Shown: positions 47,921 through 57,702, counted from the stretch's first letter. The stretch: 64,000 bases of DNA from Lactiplantibacillus pingfangensis (GCF_005404945.1 NZ_BJDG01000016.1:1-64000); one strand, 5' to 3'. The notes: generated by a model from the letters alone, not told the origin. Made by a program: numbers and translations.

Positions 47921-49795
47921 GTGTTTAAACTGAAGCGGAAGAACTTTTTTAAGTCGATTAATTTCAAAATTGCGCTAGTTTTCGCGTTATTGCTCTTGAT
48001 TACGCTGGAAATCGTTGGCGCGATTTTTGTGCGGCAATTGGAATCCAAAAACTTGGATCAATTTAAAACACAAGTCCAAATTCCAACGTATGTCGACAAC
48101 TCATTAGCAGAACAATTATCGTCCACTAATACGACGAAGGCCAATGCGCAACTGAAAACGATCTTGTCAGATATTAATAACTCGAATATTGATGAGGTCC
48201 GAGTCATTGATAGTAAGGGTACGATTCGTGGGACTAATGATGTGAATGATCAGGCGGTTGTGGGTCAAAAAACAACTGATCGTAATGTCAAAAATGCAAT
48301 TTATAATAATCGCTCGTACACTAAGAATACCTATGACACCTCGAATAATAGCCAGTATTATATTTCGATTGTGCCCTTGTATAGCTCAAATACGACTGGT
48401 AATAACAGTCAGTTAGTTGGGGTATTGTATGTACGGGCTAATATGAAGTCTGTTTATAATACAATCAATTCAATTATGCAGATTTTTGCCGTTGCGTCAC
48501 TAGTAGCGATGGCGCTCGGACTCGGAATTGCCATCATTATTGCCCGGGCAATTACGCGGCCAATCGAGGAAATGAAGCGGCAGACCCAACGGATTTCGCG
48601 TGGTGATTATGCGGGTCAAGTCCGGGTTTACAGCGATGACGAATTGGGCCAACTTGCCGGCGCCATTAATAATTTGTCGATTCGTGTGGAAGAGTCGCAA
48701 GAATCGACCGAAGCGGAACGGCGTCGGTTGGACAGTGTTCTCGCACATATGAGCGATGGCGTTATTGCGACCGATCGACGTGGCAATATTACGATTATTA
48801 ATGAAACCGCGTCTGATTTTGTCGACGTGACCGCTGAAAAAGCCATTGGTAACTCAATTTTGGACATGTTGCAGATTCGTGATAGCTATTCGTTACGTGA
48901 TTTGATTGAAAATCAAGATGAATTGACCCTAGACTTCTCGTCAAATGAGCGGGATTTAATCTTAAACGCTTATTTCTCACTGATTCAACGAGAATCTGGG
49001 TTTATTAGCGGCTTGGTCTGTGTCTTACATGATGTGACGGAACAACAAAAGATCGATAACGACCGGAAACAATTCGTTTCGAATGTGTCGCATGAATTGC
49101 GGACACCACTGACGAGTTTGCGTAGTTACATCGAAGCGTTGAGTGATGGTGCTTGGAAAGATCCCGAAGTCGCACCCGGTTTCTTAAAAGTGACTCAAGA
49201 AGAAACGGACCGTATGATTCGTATGATTAATGAGCTGTTAAGCTTGTCACGGATGGATTCTGGCACGACGCGGGTCGACATGGAACTCGTTAATATCAAC
49301 GAAATGTTCAACTATGTGCTGAACCGCTTTGATATGATTTTGAAAAAAGATGATAATCCCGCCAAGTACTATACGATTAAACGGGAATTTACGAAACGAG
49401 ACCTCTGGGTTGAAATCGATACCGATAAGTTTACGCAAGTCCTTGATAACATTATGAACAACGCCATCAAGTATTCGCCTGATGGTGGGGTGGTGACTTG
49501 TCGTTTACTTGAGACTCATAATCAAGTGATTATTAGTATTAGTGACCAAGGTCTTGGGATTCCACGTGCTGATCTGGGGCATGTTTTCGACCGGTTCTTC
49601 CGGGTTGATAAGGCCCGGTCACGAGCCCAAGGCGGGACTGGCTTGGGGTTAGCGATCTCCAAAGAAGTCGTCCAACTATTAGGTGGCCGTATTTGGGTCG
49701 ACAGTGTTGAAGGTCAAGGGTCGACTTTCTATATTTCGTTGCCGTATGAACCTTATGAAGAGGAGGATCTTTGGGATGACGACTCGCAAGCTTAG
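47921..49795 (+). CDS. walK: Sensor histidine kinase WalK (YycG)
   Basis: This 624-residue membrane kinase senses wall status and phosphorylates WalR. Membrane segments lie at about 15-35 and 185-205 and bracket an extracellular sensor domain. HAMP, PAS, HisKA and ATPase domains follow. The phospho-accepting His391 lies in NVSHELRTPLTS; ATP-binding boxes are NAIKYSPDGG and GTGLGLAISKEV. The start is GTG 13 bases after walR. It overlaps walH by 20 bases. Confidence 0.98.
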   Translation: MFKLKRKNFFKSINFKIALVFALLLLITLEIVGAIFVRQLESKNLDQFKTQVQIPTYVDNSLAEQLSSTNTTKANAQLKTILSDINNSNIDEVRVIDSKGTIRGTNDVNDQAVVGQKTTDRNVKNAIYNNRSYTKNTYDTSNNSQYYISIVPLYSSNTTGNNSQLVGVLYVRANMKSVYNTINSIMQIFAVASLVAMALGLGIAIIIARAITRPIEEMKRQTQRISRGDYAGQVRVYSDDELGQLAGAINNLSIRVEESQESTEAERRRLDSVLAHMSDGVIATDRRGNITIINETASDFVDVTAEKAIGNSILDMLQIRDSYSLRDLIENQDELTLDFSSNERDLILNAYFSLIQRESGFISGLVCVLHDVTEQQKIDNDRKQFVSNVSHELRTPLTSLRSYIEALSDGAWKDPEVAPGFLKVTQEETDRMIRMINELLSLSRMDSGTTRVDMELVNINEMFNYVLNRFDMILKKDDNPAKYYTIKREFTKRDLWVEIDTDKFTQVLDNIMNNAIKYSPDGGVVTCRLLETHNQVIISISDQGLGIPRADLGHVFDRFFRVDKARSRAQGGTGLGLAISKEVVQLLGGRIWVDSVEGQGSTFYISLPYEPYEEEDLWDDDSQA

Positions 49796-51101
49796 ACGCC
49801 TTATTTTGCCCGTTACCTTAACTTTATTGATCATTCTCAGTGTCGGACTGTCGGTCTACATTTGGACGAATCCGTCGCGTTATGAGCATGAAAATAAAGT
49901 CAGTACCGCCTCTTCAAGTTCAACCTTAGCCACGCGGACGATTGATGATATCTATTTGCCAACCCAGCTAGTACACACCGACTCTGCGGGAAAGCAGACT
50001 TTGTTGATCAATAAGAATGTCAGCTTGGTTAGTCAATTTAAAACGCAAATTAGTCAATGGCACGCGACGAGTATCGTGAAGGTCCGAGTCACGTCTGCCA
50101 AGAGTTATGAAGCCTTACTCAATGGGCAAGATTCCTATGTGCTAAATTTTCCGGACAGCGTCACGGTGGCGATGTTCAACACGATTTTTAATCAAAATTT
50201 GAAAAATTACCGGTCATCCGAATTTAGTCGCGTCGTGATTCCGGTCAACGATACCGACCACTTATATTTGCTCAATGACAGCAAACATCAAATCTATAGT
50301 GTCCGGCTAGAAAAGAAATCCTTAAAAATGATGCGGAAGGTGTTGCAGGCCAAAAAGGTGACCGCCATTGCGGTTAAGATGACCTATGAGGGCAATACCA
50401 CCTATCTGGATTATACGCAGCCAGTGACGATGCAGCATTATAGCTACTTGATGAATGAACAGTCTGCGAGTCAATTAGCCAACCGGTTGCTGGATTCCGA
50501 TGGCAATTCGTCCGTTTCGGTTCGAACCCATAATGGTGAACAGATCTATACGACCGGGGCCTTTAAACGGATGACGGTGAATAATAAACTCGGGACGGTT
50601 TATTTTGAAGATTACAGCGATTCCGGTGATACGCGCCAGATTTCATTTACGACGCAGTTACAGAAGAGCTATAGTCACTTGGTTAACCTTGGCGTTCCGA
50701 TGGATAATATTCGTTACTATGGTTACGATACAACGAGTAGCAGTGTGATCTATCGGAGTTATGTGGAAGGTTTTCCAATTTTTAATCAAACGGAAAATGG
50801 TGATGTGCGTATTCAGATGACCTCAAATGGCCTGGATCGCTACTATTTTTCATTGGACAGTTTGCAAGTGCCTGTGCCAACTACTGGCAAGCAGACGGCG
50901 GTAACGTTGCCGAGCTCAACGACGGTGTTAAAACAATTAGTCGCAGCGGGTTATAAAGATAATAAGATTGGTAGTATTGAATTAGGCTATCAATGGTCGC
51001 AAAATAAGTCGTCTAAACTGGTGATTGACTTAACGCCGACCTATTACGTCTACTATAATGGTGCTTGGCGGACGTATACGTCGATGCTGAACGAATCGTA
51101 A
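49776..51101 (+). CDS. walH: WalK regulator WalH (YycH)
   Basis: This 441-residue protein has one N-terminal membrane segment (about 9-30) and a large extracellular part, as in YycH, which with YycI modulates WalK. Sequence is weakly conserved; the call rests on topology, length and position. I chose the ATG at 49776 (MTTRKLRRL) because AGGAGG lies ahead of it inside walK. A start at 49683 would overlap walK by over 100 bases. Confidence 0.9.
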   Translation: MTTRKLRRLILPVTLTLLIILSVGLSVYIWTNPSRYEHENKVSTASSSSTLATRTIDDIYLPTQLVHTDSAGKQTLLINKNVSLVSQFKTQISQWHATSIVKVRVTSAKSYEALLNGQDSYVLNFPDSVTVAMFNTIFNQNLKNYRSSEFSRVVIPVNDTDHLYLLNDSKHQIYSVRLEKKSLKMMRKVLQAKKVTAIAVKMTYEGNTTYLDYTQPVTMQHYSYLMNEQSASQLANRLLDSDGNSSVSVRTHNGEQIYTTGAFKRMTVNNKLGTVYFEDYSDSGDTRQISFTTQLQKSYSHLVNLGVPMDNIRYYGYDTTSSSVIYRSYVEGFPIFNQTENGDVRIQMTSNGLDRYYFSLDSLQVPVPTTGKQTAVTLPSSTTVLKQLVAAGYKDNKIGSIELGYQWSQNKSSKLVIDLTPTYYVYYNGAWRTYTSMLNES

Positions 51102-51113
51102 GGGGGCGGCGCA

Positions 51114-51983
51114 ATGAATTTTCGAAGAATTGAATGGATTTTCATGATGGCGTTTGTCGTCCTTGATATTTTCCTAGTTTATATGTTTGTGCAGACCAGT
51201 TCGAGTGATACGAGTACCAAATCATCAAGTGATACGTCGACGACGGTGATTCGTGAAATGCGGGATGACAATATTAGTTTTAGTAATCCTAGCAGCAATG
51301 AGGGCACCGGTTATTATATCGCTGGCAATAACGATAGCGGTTTGAAGCAACATCTGGGTCAGCTAACTGAACAGACGCCGCGATTGGTGACCACTAGTAA
51401 ATTAACGAGTCTATTGCATACCACTATGGCCGTCGATAAGGATCACCCACAAGTGGATTTGGATGCCTTCGTTAAACAAGCGACCAATGTGATTCATGGA
51501 GATCAGTATGTCTATTCAGCGGCGTTATCCTCTTCCAGCGACTACGTGTATGTTCAAAAAGTGGCTGATGGCGAGATTATGACGGGAACGGGTCAATTGC
51601 ACTTGCTGGTTAATAAAAATCATCAGTTGATCAGTTATACGCAGTCATACGTGAATAACGTCAAGACATTGCGTGAAAAAGCGGTCACGATTAGTGAAAA
51701 GAAAGCCTTGGTTGCACTGTATCAGTATAATCAAGTTTCTAATAACTCACGCATCGTTTGGGGAAAGTTAGGCTATACCCGCCTACTTAAGCTGAAAGAT
51801 AGCAGTGTGTATGTGCCAACTTGGCTGTTCGCAGTTAAAAGTAAAAATAGTGCCAACTACAGTTTGCATCGGATCAATGCCTTTACGGGCGCTGCAATGA
51901 AGACTGGCAGTACGGAAGCCGCCACTGAGGATGCTAGCGGCGAAAGCAGTACCGCAGGGATGATTTGGCAGGTGGCCTCTTAA
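51114..51983 (+). CDS. walI: WalK regulator WalI (YycI)
   Basis: This 289-residue protein starts MNFRRIEWIFMMAFVVLDIFLVYMF, the typical YycI start with one membrane anchor. A Ser/Thr-rich stalk and an extracellular domain similar in fold to YycH follow. AGGGGGCGG precedes the ATG. It ends at a strong terminator, so walJ has its own promoter or depends on read-through. Confidence 0.92.
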   Translation: MNFRRIEWIFMMAFVVLDIFLVYMFVQTSSSDTSTKSSSDTSTTVIREMRDDNISFSNPSSNEGTGYYIAGNNDSGLKQHLGQLTEQTPRLVTTSKLTSLLHTTMAVDKDHPQVDLDAFVKQATNVIHGDQYVYSAALSSSSDYVYVQKVADGEIMTGTGQLHLLVNKNHQLISYTQSYVNNVKTLREKAVTISEKKALVALYQYNQVSNNSRIVWGKLGYTRLLKLKDSSVYVPTWLFAVKSKNSANYSLHRINAFTGAAMKTGSTEAATEDASGESSTAGMIWQVAS

Positions 51984-51994
51984 TGAGAGTCGAT

Positions 51995-52027
51995 AACGTC
52001 TGGAATTTTGGTTCCAGGCGTTTTTTT
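51995..52027 (+). terminator. Intrinsic terminator of walI
   Basis: AACGTCTGGAA pairs with TTCCAGGCGTT, followed by seven T residues. Confidence 0.9.
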
Positions 52028-52150
52028 ATTATCGTTGAACTGGTCAAGGTTGTGCTTGGCCCTTGAACGCCTGCCTTGCACAGCGGACCTAAAAGCGTGT
52101 ATCATAACAACGGTAGTTACTGAATTTCAGAGATGGGAAGAACCTAAATA

Positions 52151-52966
52151 ATGGTATTAAAATTAGCAACGGATCAAATGCAAGTTAGTGTCTTAGCGTC
52201 TGGGAGCACTGGGAACGTGACGTATATTGAAACGCCTGAACATAAAGTCTTAGTTGACGCGGGGTTGAGCGGTAAAAAGATCGCAGCCCTGATGACGTCA
52301 ATTGGGCGTGACATTAATGAAGTAGACAGTCTTTTCGTGACCCATGAACATACCGATCATTGTCACTCGGCCGGCATTCTCGCGCGAAAGTACGGGCTAG
52401 ATGTGTATGCCAACCAGGGAACTTGGGACGCAATGTCGCATCGAATCGGGGAAGTACCAGCGGAATTAAAGCATGTTTTTGATCCCGATACCACCCTAGG
52501 TTTGGGTGATTTGGATATTGAATCGTTCAGCGTTTCGCACGATGCGGCTGAACCGCAATTTTATGAATTGCACCATGCGGGTAAATCGTTCGTGATTATC
52601 ACCGATACCGGTTATGTCTCTGAACACGTTGAAGGGGTCATCAGCAATGCTGATGGGTATCTCTTTGAATGTAATCATGATTTGGAAATGTTACGAATGG
52701 GGCGCTATCCTTGGCCGCTAAAACAACGAATTCTCGGCGATGAGGGTCATTTATCAAATGAAGATAGTGCCAATGCGTTGATGGACGTGATTGGTCAGCG
52801 GACGAAGCGTATCTACTTAGGTCATCGGAGCCAAGATAATAATATGAAGACGTTAGCGCACTTGACGGTTGCGTCGATGATGACCGAACATGATTTTGGC
52901 GTTGAACATGATTTCCAACTTTATGATACGGATCCAGAGACCGCAACGAAGTTAGTCACGCTCTAA
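52151..52966 (+). CDS. walJ: Metallo-beta-lactamase-fold hydrolase WalJ (YycJ)
   Basis: This 271-residue cytoplasmic hydrolase has the metal motif HEHTDH at 65-70 and the preceding SVLASGSTGNVTYIE strand. YycJ homologues are reported exonuclease-like and linked to DNA repair and division. The ATG at 52151 has only a weak GGGAAG site; an internal ATG (MQVSVLAS, 27 bases later) is possible. It is conserved between the wal genes and htrA. Confidence 0.94.
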   Translation: MVLKLATDQMQVSVLASGSTGNVTYIETPEHKVLVDAGLSGKKIAALMTSIGRDINEVDSLFVTHEHTDHCHSAGILARKYGLDVYANQGTWDAMSHRIGEVPAELKHVFDPDTTLGLGDLDIESFSVSHDAAEPQFYELHHAGKSFVIITDTGYVSEHVEGVISNADGYLFECNHDLEMLRMGRYPWPLKQRILGDEGHLSNEDSANALMDVIGQRTKRIYLGHRSQDNNMKTLAHLTVASMMTEHDFGVEHDFQLYDTDPETATKLVTL

Positions 52967-53060
52967 TAACGATTTAACAGTTACACAATTGTTCAGTCAT
53001 AAAAAAATCATATTTTTTAGCTAGAATGAAGTTAAAACTTAGTATTACGTAGGGAGGGAT

Positions 53061-53074
53061 CGCGTTTCGACGCG
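53061..53074 (+). promoter_or_regulatory. UUCG-loop hairpin between the htrA ribosome site and start codon
   Basis: CGCGT-TTCG-ACGCG lies between AGGGAGGG (53051-53058) and the ATG (53080). The linear gap is 21 bases; with the 14-base hairpin folded it is 7, which is ideal. Confidence 0.65.
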
Positions 53075-53079
53075 AAATT

Positions 53080-54342
53080 ATGGCAAATAACTCATTAGTT
53101 AAGGTCGCTGTAACTGCACTTGTTGCCGGCTTGTTAGGTGGCGGGGTCGCTTATGGGGGCATCAATTACTTCAGCAATAATAATGTCACAACGTCTTCGA
53201 CCAGTGTTCCAACCGGTTCTAACAAATCTGGGTCAACTTCCACGGCCAATGTGAAAGTTAATGTCAGTTCCCAAGCCACGAAAGTCTTTAAAGATAATAA
53301 GGCGGCCGTGGTCTCTGTAATCAATTTGCAAAAGCAAAGTACTTCTAGCGGTTGGAGCGGTATTTTAGGCGGTGCGGATGGGTCGAATGATGATAGCTCC
53401 AGTTCTAGTTCTTCTAGTAACAGCAAGTTACAAGAGTATAGCGAGGGTTCTGGGCTCATTTATAAGACTAGCGGCAATGCAGCCTATATTGTGACGAATA
53501 ATCACGTGGTGAGTGGTTCTAATGCCATTCAAGTGATTATGAGTAACGGGACCAAACTTTCTGCTAAATTAGTTGGGACGGATTCCGTCACTGATTTGGC
53601 CGTGTTGAAGATTAACTCGGCTAAAGTTACGAAGACTGCTAGCTTTGGTAATTCAGACAATATCGAAGTTGGTGAAAATGCGTTGGCGATTGGGTCGCCA
53701 CTTGGGTCCAATTACGCGACGACCTTAACGGAAGGCATCATTTCCGCTAAGAAACGGACGGTGGCCACGACGAATACATCTGGTCAACAAACTGGGTACG
53801 CCACAGTCATTCAAACGGATGCCGCGATTAACCCTGGGAACTCTGGTGGGCCACTCTTCAATTTAGCCGGCCAAGTGATTGGGATTAACTCCATGAAGCT
53901 ATCTTCTGATAGTTCTGGAACGAGCGTTGAAGGGATGGGCTTTGCCATTCCAAGTAACGAAGTGGTGAAGATCATCAATGAATTGGTTGCCAATGGCGAA
54001 GTCGTTCGACCAGCCTTGGGCGTTGCGACCTATAATCTTTCAAGTATTTCCGCGAGTGATCGTAAATCAGTCTTGAAGTTGCCAACGAGTGTGACTAGTG
54101 GTGTCGTGATTATGAAGACCTACTCAGGATCACCTGCCAAGGCCGCTGGATTAGCAAAATATGATGTGATTACCGAACTTGGTGGTAAGAAGATTACCAG
54201 TTTAGCCAACTTGCGGACCGCGTTGTATGAGCATAAAGTGAACGATACCGTGACAGTAAAGTATTATCATGAGGGGTCACTAAAGACCGCCAACATGAAG
54301 TTAACGGAAACTACCAAAACGTTAACAAAACAGTCCAATTAA
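53080..54342 (+). CDS. htrA: Serine protease HtrA (DegP/DegS family)
   Basis: This 420-residue surface protease degrades or refolds misfolded exported proteins. It has an N-terminal membrane anchor (about 6-30) and a Ser/Thr-rich linker, including a poly-Ser stretch near 105-113. The trypsin-like domain has triad His142 (NNHVV), Asp172 (TDLAVLKI) and Ser255 (GNSGGPL). One C-terminal PDZ domain follows (about 315-410). Its position after walJ is conserved in lactobacilli and streptococcal relatives. Translation may depend on the hairpin at 53061-53074. Confidence 0.97.
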   Translation: MANNSLVKVAVTALVAGLLGGGVAYGGINYFSNNNVTTSSTSVPTGSNKSGSTSTANVKVNVSSQATKVFKDNKAAVVSVINLQKQSTSSGWSGILGGADGSNDDSSSSSSSSNSKLQEYSEGSGLIYKTSGNAAYIVTNNHVVSGSNAIQVIMSNGTKLSAKLVGTDSVTDLAVLKINSAKVTKTASFGNSDNIEVGENALAIGSPLGSNYATTLTEGIISAKKRTVATTNTSGQQTGYATVIQTDAAINPGNSGGPLFNLAGQVIGINSMKLSSDSSGTSVEGMGFAIPSNEVVKIINELVANGEVVRPALGVATYNLSSISASDRKSVLKLPTSVTSGVVIMKTYSGSPAKAAGLAKYDVITELGGKKITSLANLRTALYEHKVNDTVTVKYYHEGSLKTANMKLTETTKTLTKQSN

Positions 54343-54359
54343 AGATTAAGCTTTCATGA

Positions 54360-54398
54360 GCGTGTTAGGATACCAACCGTGTCCTGGCGCGCTTTTTT
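54360..54398 (+). terminator. Intrinsic terminator of htrA
   Basis: GCGTGTTAGGATAC pairs with GTGTCCTGGCGCGC (wobble pairs) and ends in six T residues. Confidence 0.8.
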
Positions 54399-54541
54399 GT
54401 GTGTTGCTTGAAAAGCCGAAGACCGATTTTTCAAGCGACTATGATACTGGGCGATTATCAAGTTGCGGGTGAGAGAAACCGAACGAAGGGAGTCAAATCA
54501 CGAAAAACCATTTTTTACCAGTCGTGTGACTGGTGGCTAAT

Positions 54542-54855
54542 TGTGCATAACTTCGGGGATAACTTTCACCCTTGGTTGTGGTAATTTATTAACAAGCGAC
54601 AGGTCGGTAATTTGGCCTGTTTAGAAGTTATGCACAAGCAGGACTTTTGGCTGTGGATTAAATTTTTAAAATTTATTTTAATTGAATGAGTTTGTTGATA
54701 TAATGGGATTTATAACCGACTTCTACGAACAAATGTTGCTGTGGAAAACTGTGGATAAGTCGGAGAGAACTTGACAAAAGCGGTCTAAATAAATGTTGTG
54801 GCAAACATACGTTCAACACAATATATAGAGAAATTAGTTATGCACCTGTGGATAA
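54542..54855. other. DnaA-box cluster upstream of rlmH
   Basis: Seven DnaA boxes lie in 314 bp: 54542-54550, 54628-54636, 54652-54660, 54740-54748, 54750-54758, 54838-54846 and 54847-54855. Those at 54750 and 54847 are perfect (TGTGGATAA); most others differ by one base. They include two tight pairs and flank an AT-rich stretch (54658-54682) and a TATAAT (54699-54704). No gene is present. Confidence 0.88.
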
Positions 54856-54888
54856 CTTTGTTGATAACTTGTGTAAAGGTGGTAGATT

Positions 54889-55368
54889 ATGAACATCAAA
54901 ATTATCTGTGTCGGAAAATTAAAGGAAAAATACTTCAAACAGGGGATTGCGGAATATGCGAAGCGGATGAGTAAATTCGCAAAATTCCAAATTGTCGAAG
55001 TTCCCGATGAAAAGGCGCCCGAGTCATTAAGTAACGCAGAGATGGCTAATGTCATGCAAAAAGAAGGCGAACGGATTTTAGATAAGATCAAGGATCGCGA
55101 TTACGTCTATGCATTAGCGATATTAGGAAAAGAACGCTCAAGTGAAGAATTCGCCGCGGAAATTGATAAGTTAACGACGTACGGGCACAGCGATATTGAT
55201 TTTGTCATCGGCGGCTCGCTGGGGTTGGCGCCGGAAGTTCTGAAGCGTGCCGACACGCAGATTTCGTTTGGACGCTTTACGTTGCCACATCAGTTGATGC
55301 GGTTAGTGTTGACGGAGCAGGTTTATCGGGCGTTTATGATTAATATTGGGTCTCCGTACCACAAGTAG
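54889..55368 (+). CDS. rlmH: 23S rRNA pseudouridine-1915 N3-methyltransferase RlmH
   Basis: This 159-residue SPOUT methyltransferase acts on 23S rRNA helix 69. The knot region shows [11 protein letters not shown] and the C-terminus [22 protein letters not shown]...GSPYHK, all family hallmarks. AAAGGTGG precedes the ATG. It follows the DnaA-box cluster and marks the end of the conserved origin region. Confidence 0.98.
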   Translation: MNIKIICVGKLKEKYFKQGIAEYAKRMSKFAKFQIVEVPDEKAPESLSNAEMANVMQKEGERILDKIKDRDYVYALAILGKERSSEEFAAEIDKLTTYGHSDIDFVIGGSLGLAPEVLKRADTQISFGRFTLPHQLMRLVLTEQVYRAFMINIGSPYHK

Positions 55369-55412
55369 TGCCATCAGTGAAGGCATATAGTATTATTTGT
55401 GATAAAGAGGAG

Positions 55413-55864
55413 AAATACCAGCGGGTCATACGTTTCGATATCATCCGATGCAACAAAGCGATGCGAGTATGATTCATGAACTCATTTGTAAGCTGCTATT
55501 GTATCAACCTCAGCTCAGCGATACAGAACGCTCGCTCTCTGAAATCATGGCAAGTTCTAGCGAAAATACTTTTGTTTGTGTAAGTGAAGAGCGTGTAGTT
55601 GGCTTTATCCACATCGCCATTTATCATAGCCTGTTAGTGGCACCACGCTGAATATCATGGGTATAACGGTTAGTTCTGATTTTCAGCATCTGGGTATCGG
55701 TCGCCGTTTAATTGAAATAGTTGAAGATGAAGCGCGGACGCATTCGATTCACAATATTCGGGATGAATTCTGGTATCGAGCGGGAAGGTGCACATCATTT
55801 CTGCCGGTCGTTAGTCTTTTCGATTGATAAGACTCAATTCAAATTATCTAAACAGCTTGACTAA
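55413..55864 (+). pseudogene. Decayed GNAT acetyltransferase
   Basis: Pieces of one GNAT gene appear in different frames. The first is FRYHPMQQSDASMIHELI...VVGFIHIAIYHSLL and hits a stop at 55651. Then ITVSSDFQHLGIGRRLIEIVEDEA carries the acetyl-CoA motif, and the end is GIEREGAHHFCRSLVFSIDKTQFKL in another frame. The likely original start reads ATA just after GAGGAG, suggesting a mutated ATG. At least two frameshifts make a working protein unlikely. It resembles aminoglycoside-type acetyltransferase relatives. Confidence 0.8.
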
Positions 55865-55886
55865 ATTAATTTAGGAGGATGATAAC

Positions 55887-56885
55887 ATGACACTGAGGGA
55901 CCGGCTGGCCATGGGTCTCAAAAGAGCCGTGGCACTTGATATCATCAAGTATGGTAATCCGAACTGCCCGTATTGCGGTAGTACGTCGGTGGCAAGTATT
56001 CGCTACGGACTGGTTCACGCTGATGATGTGCACGATCAATTAGATTCTGGGGAAATCACTTTGGGTGGCTGTATGATTTCAGATACGGGGGACCCAGCGT
56101 TTGAGTGTAATCTTTGTTATCAGACATTCGATACTGATTTGAGTTGGGTGAAATTCATGCAATTACGTAATCAAGCTTCACCATACTCAGGCCGTTGGAA
56201 AAAATTTCGTGAACACCAGGATTGGAGAAATGTCGCTTATTGCGAATTATCGGCTATTTGCGCCACCACGACTCTTGAGCAGGCTGTCCTGGCGGGACGT
56301 CAAATTGAAGGAGAAACGGCACAGGATACTGTAATCAATCATTTTTTCTGCGACTGGCGGACTGGCAAAGCTGTTTGGTGTTGGCTATATCGAGCTGGAG
56401 ATGTTTTTACTTTTGACGAAAACACTCGATGCTTAATTCGTAAGGCTGATTATTTAGACACAGATAATTATATGTTTGATTGCGATGAGGACGTTGTGGT
56501 TTACATTGAACCTAATCTATATGAAGTTAGTGCCGAAAAATTTTTTGCTTATTTGAACGAGCAAAATTTATTAAATCAACATAGGCGGGCTCAAGTTGGA
56601 CTAGCACAGTACACCGGGGAACGGACGGATTTGCGCCATGACAAATTATATGAAGTGGAAGTACTGCTTGATCACACATTTAGAATGCCTACAGAAAATG
56701 GTGATTGGCGGACAATTAACTTGCTAGAAGAAACGCATCAGACACCTCTGAACCTTGGTAAAGCTAGGTATCCTGAAGTCTTGTATAGGAACGATGATTG
56801 GACAGTATCTTATGGTGAATATTTTGCCAAGGATGCTGCAGAATTAGGATCGTATTCTATAAAGGGTTTCAACATGGCAAAATAG
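55887..56885 (+). CDS. Uncharacterised protein with an N-terminal zinc ribbon
   Basis: This 332-residue soluble protein is not one I recognise. Two cysteine pairs, CPYC (27-30) and CNLC (74-77), suggest a zinc ribbon or a split zinc knuckle with a 43-residue insert. The rest is rich in aromatic and acidic residues, with no membrane segment or signal. AGGAGGATG precedes the ATG. It follows the GNAT pseudogene and stands at the start of the accessory region. No function is assigned. Confidence 0.8.
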   Translation: MTLRDRLAMGLKRAVALDIIKYGNPNCPYCGSTSVASIRYGLVHADDVHDQLDSGEITLGGCMISDTGDPAFECNLCYQTFDTDLSWVKFMQLRNQASPYSGRWKKFREHQDWRNVAYCELSAICATTTLEQAVLAGRQIEGETAQDTVINHFFCDWRTGKAVWCWLYRAGDVFTFDENTRCLIRKADYLDTDNYMFDCDEDVVVYIEPNLYEVSAEKFFAYLNEQNLLNQHRRAQVGLAQYTGERTDLRHDKLYEVEVLLDHTFRMPTENGDWRTINLLEETHQTPLNLGKARYPEVLYRNDDWTVSYGEYFAKDAAELGSYSIKGFNMAK

Positions 56886-57076
56886 CAAAGTATTGGCGTA
56901 GGATTTGTTGTTTTAGCGCTAGCACTATTTTTGGTGAGTTATCATGTTTGCCTGAGTTTAAGTTAACTAAGCGTGGAAAGTTTATTATTGGTTGCTCAGA
57001 TCAACGCAGTTATCTCTAATATGGGAGTCCGTACTACAAATGACGGGCTAATACTTGGAAGCTTTTATCATAAAAT

Positions 57077-57111
57077 AGCGTATCGAGTAAATGATGTTAT
57101 CTCAATACGCT
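57077..57111. promoter_or_regulatory. Inverted repeat upstream of the TetR gene
   Basis: AGCGTATCGAG (57077-57087) faces CTCAATACGCT (57101-57111), followed by TTATTTTTAT. It may be an operator of the TetR regulator or a terminator for the gene before it; the T-rich flank allows either. Confidence 0.45.
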
Positions 57112-57159
57112 TTATTTTTATCCTATGGGTGCGATAAGCTATTGTTTGGAGGTGTCGTG

Positions 57160-57702
57160 ATGACTGATATGCGAAAATTTAAGAGCAAGCGTGACATTCA
57201 AAATGGCTTAATTGATTGTCTTGCAACACAGGACTTTGCTGATATTACGGTAAATAACATTTGCACACAAGCTTTGGTGGGCCGTAGTACTTTCTACCAT
57301 CATTACGAGGATAAGTATGCGTTATTGACAGAGATAGTGACTGATTATGCTGATAAGTTTAGCCAATTATTAACCGTACGTATTGCAAAGATCACTAACG
57401 ATGAACCGCTAGTTAGATTGTATCAAGGACTAGCTACCGATGCACCGGCAATTATTAGGCTACTTCAAATCCATATCAGGGACGGTGATTTGAGAGAACG
57501 CTACTTAGCCAGTTTGTCTGAGCATGCCGAGAGAATTTTGCCACAAGCACAGCTTGCTATCCCACGTTCTTTTGCACTAGACCTGTACGCATCAACGGCA
57601 TTTAGCGCTATCAGTTGGGCGCTTGCCAATGGTAGTGTGACAGAAATTGCTCACTTTATGAATCACCTGATGAAGGACATCCTTAATACGGAAGTGAAAT
57701 AA
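57160..57702 (+). CDS. TetR-family transcriptional regulator
   Basis: This 180-residue regulator has an N-terminal HTH (DITVNNICTQALVGRSTFYHHYEDKYALL, about 29-57) and a ligand-binding C-terminal domain of the AcrR/YfiR-like kind. ATG at 57160 follows TTGGAGGTG; upstream in-frame codons run through the inverted repeat. Its 3' end overlaps the convergent metallo-hydrolase gene by 20 bases. Target and ligand are unknown. Confidence 0.9.
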   Translation: MTDMRKFKSKRDIQNGLIDCLATQDFADITVNNICTQALVGRSTFYHHYEDKYALLTEIVTDYADKFSQLLTVRIAKITNDEPLVRLYQGLATDAPAIIRLLQIHIRDGDLRERYLASLSEHAERILPQAQLAIPRSFALDLYASTAFSAISWALANGSVTEIAHFMNHLMKDILNTEVK

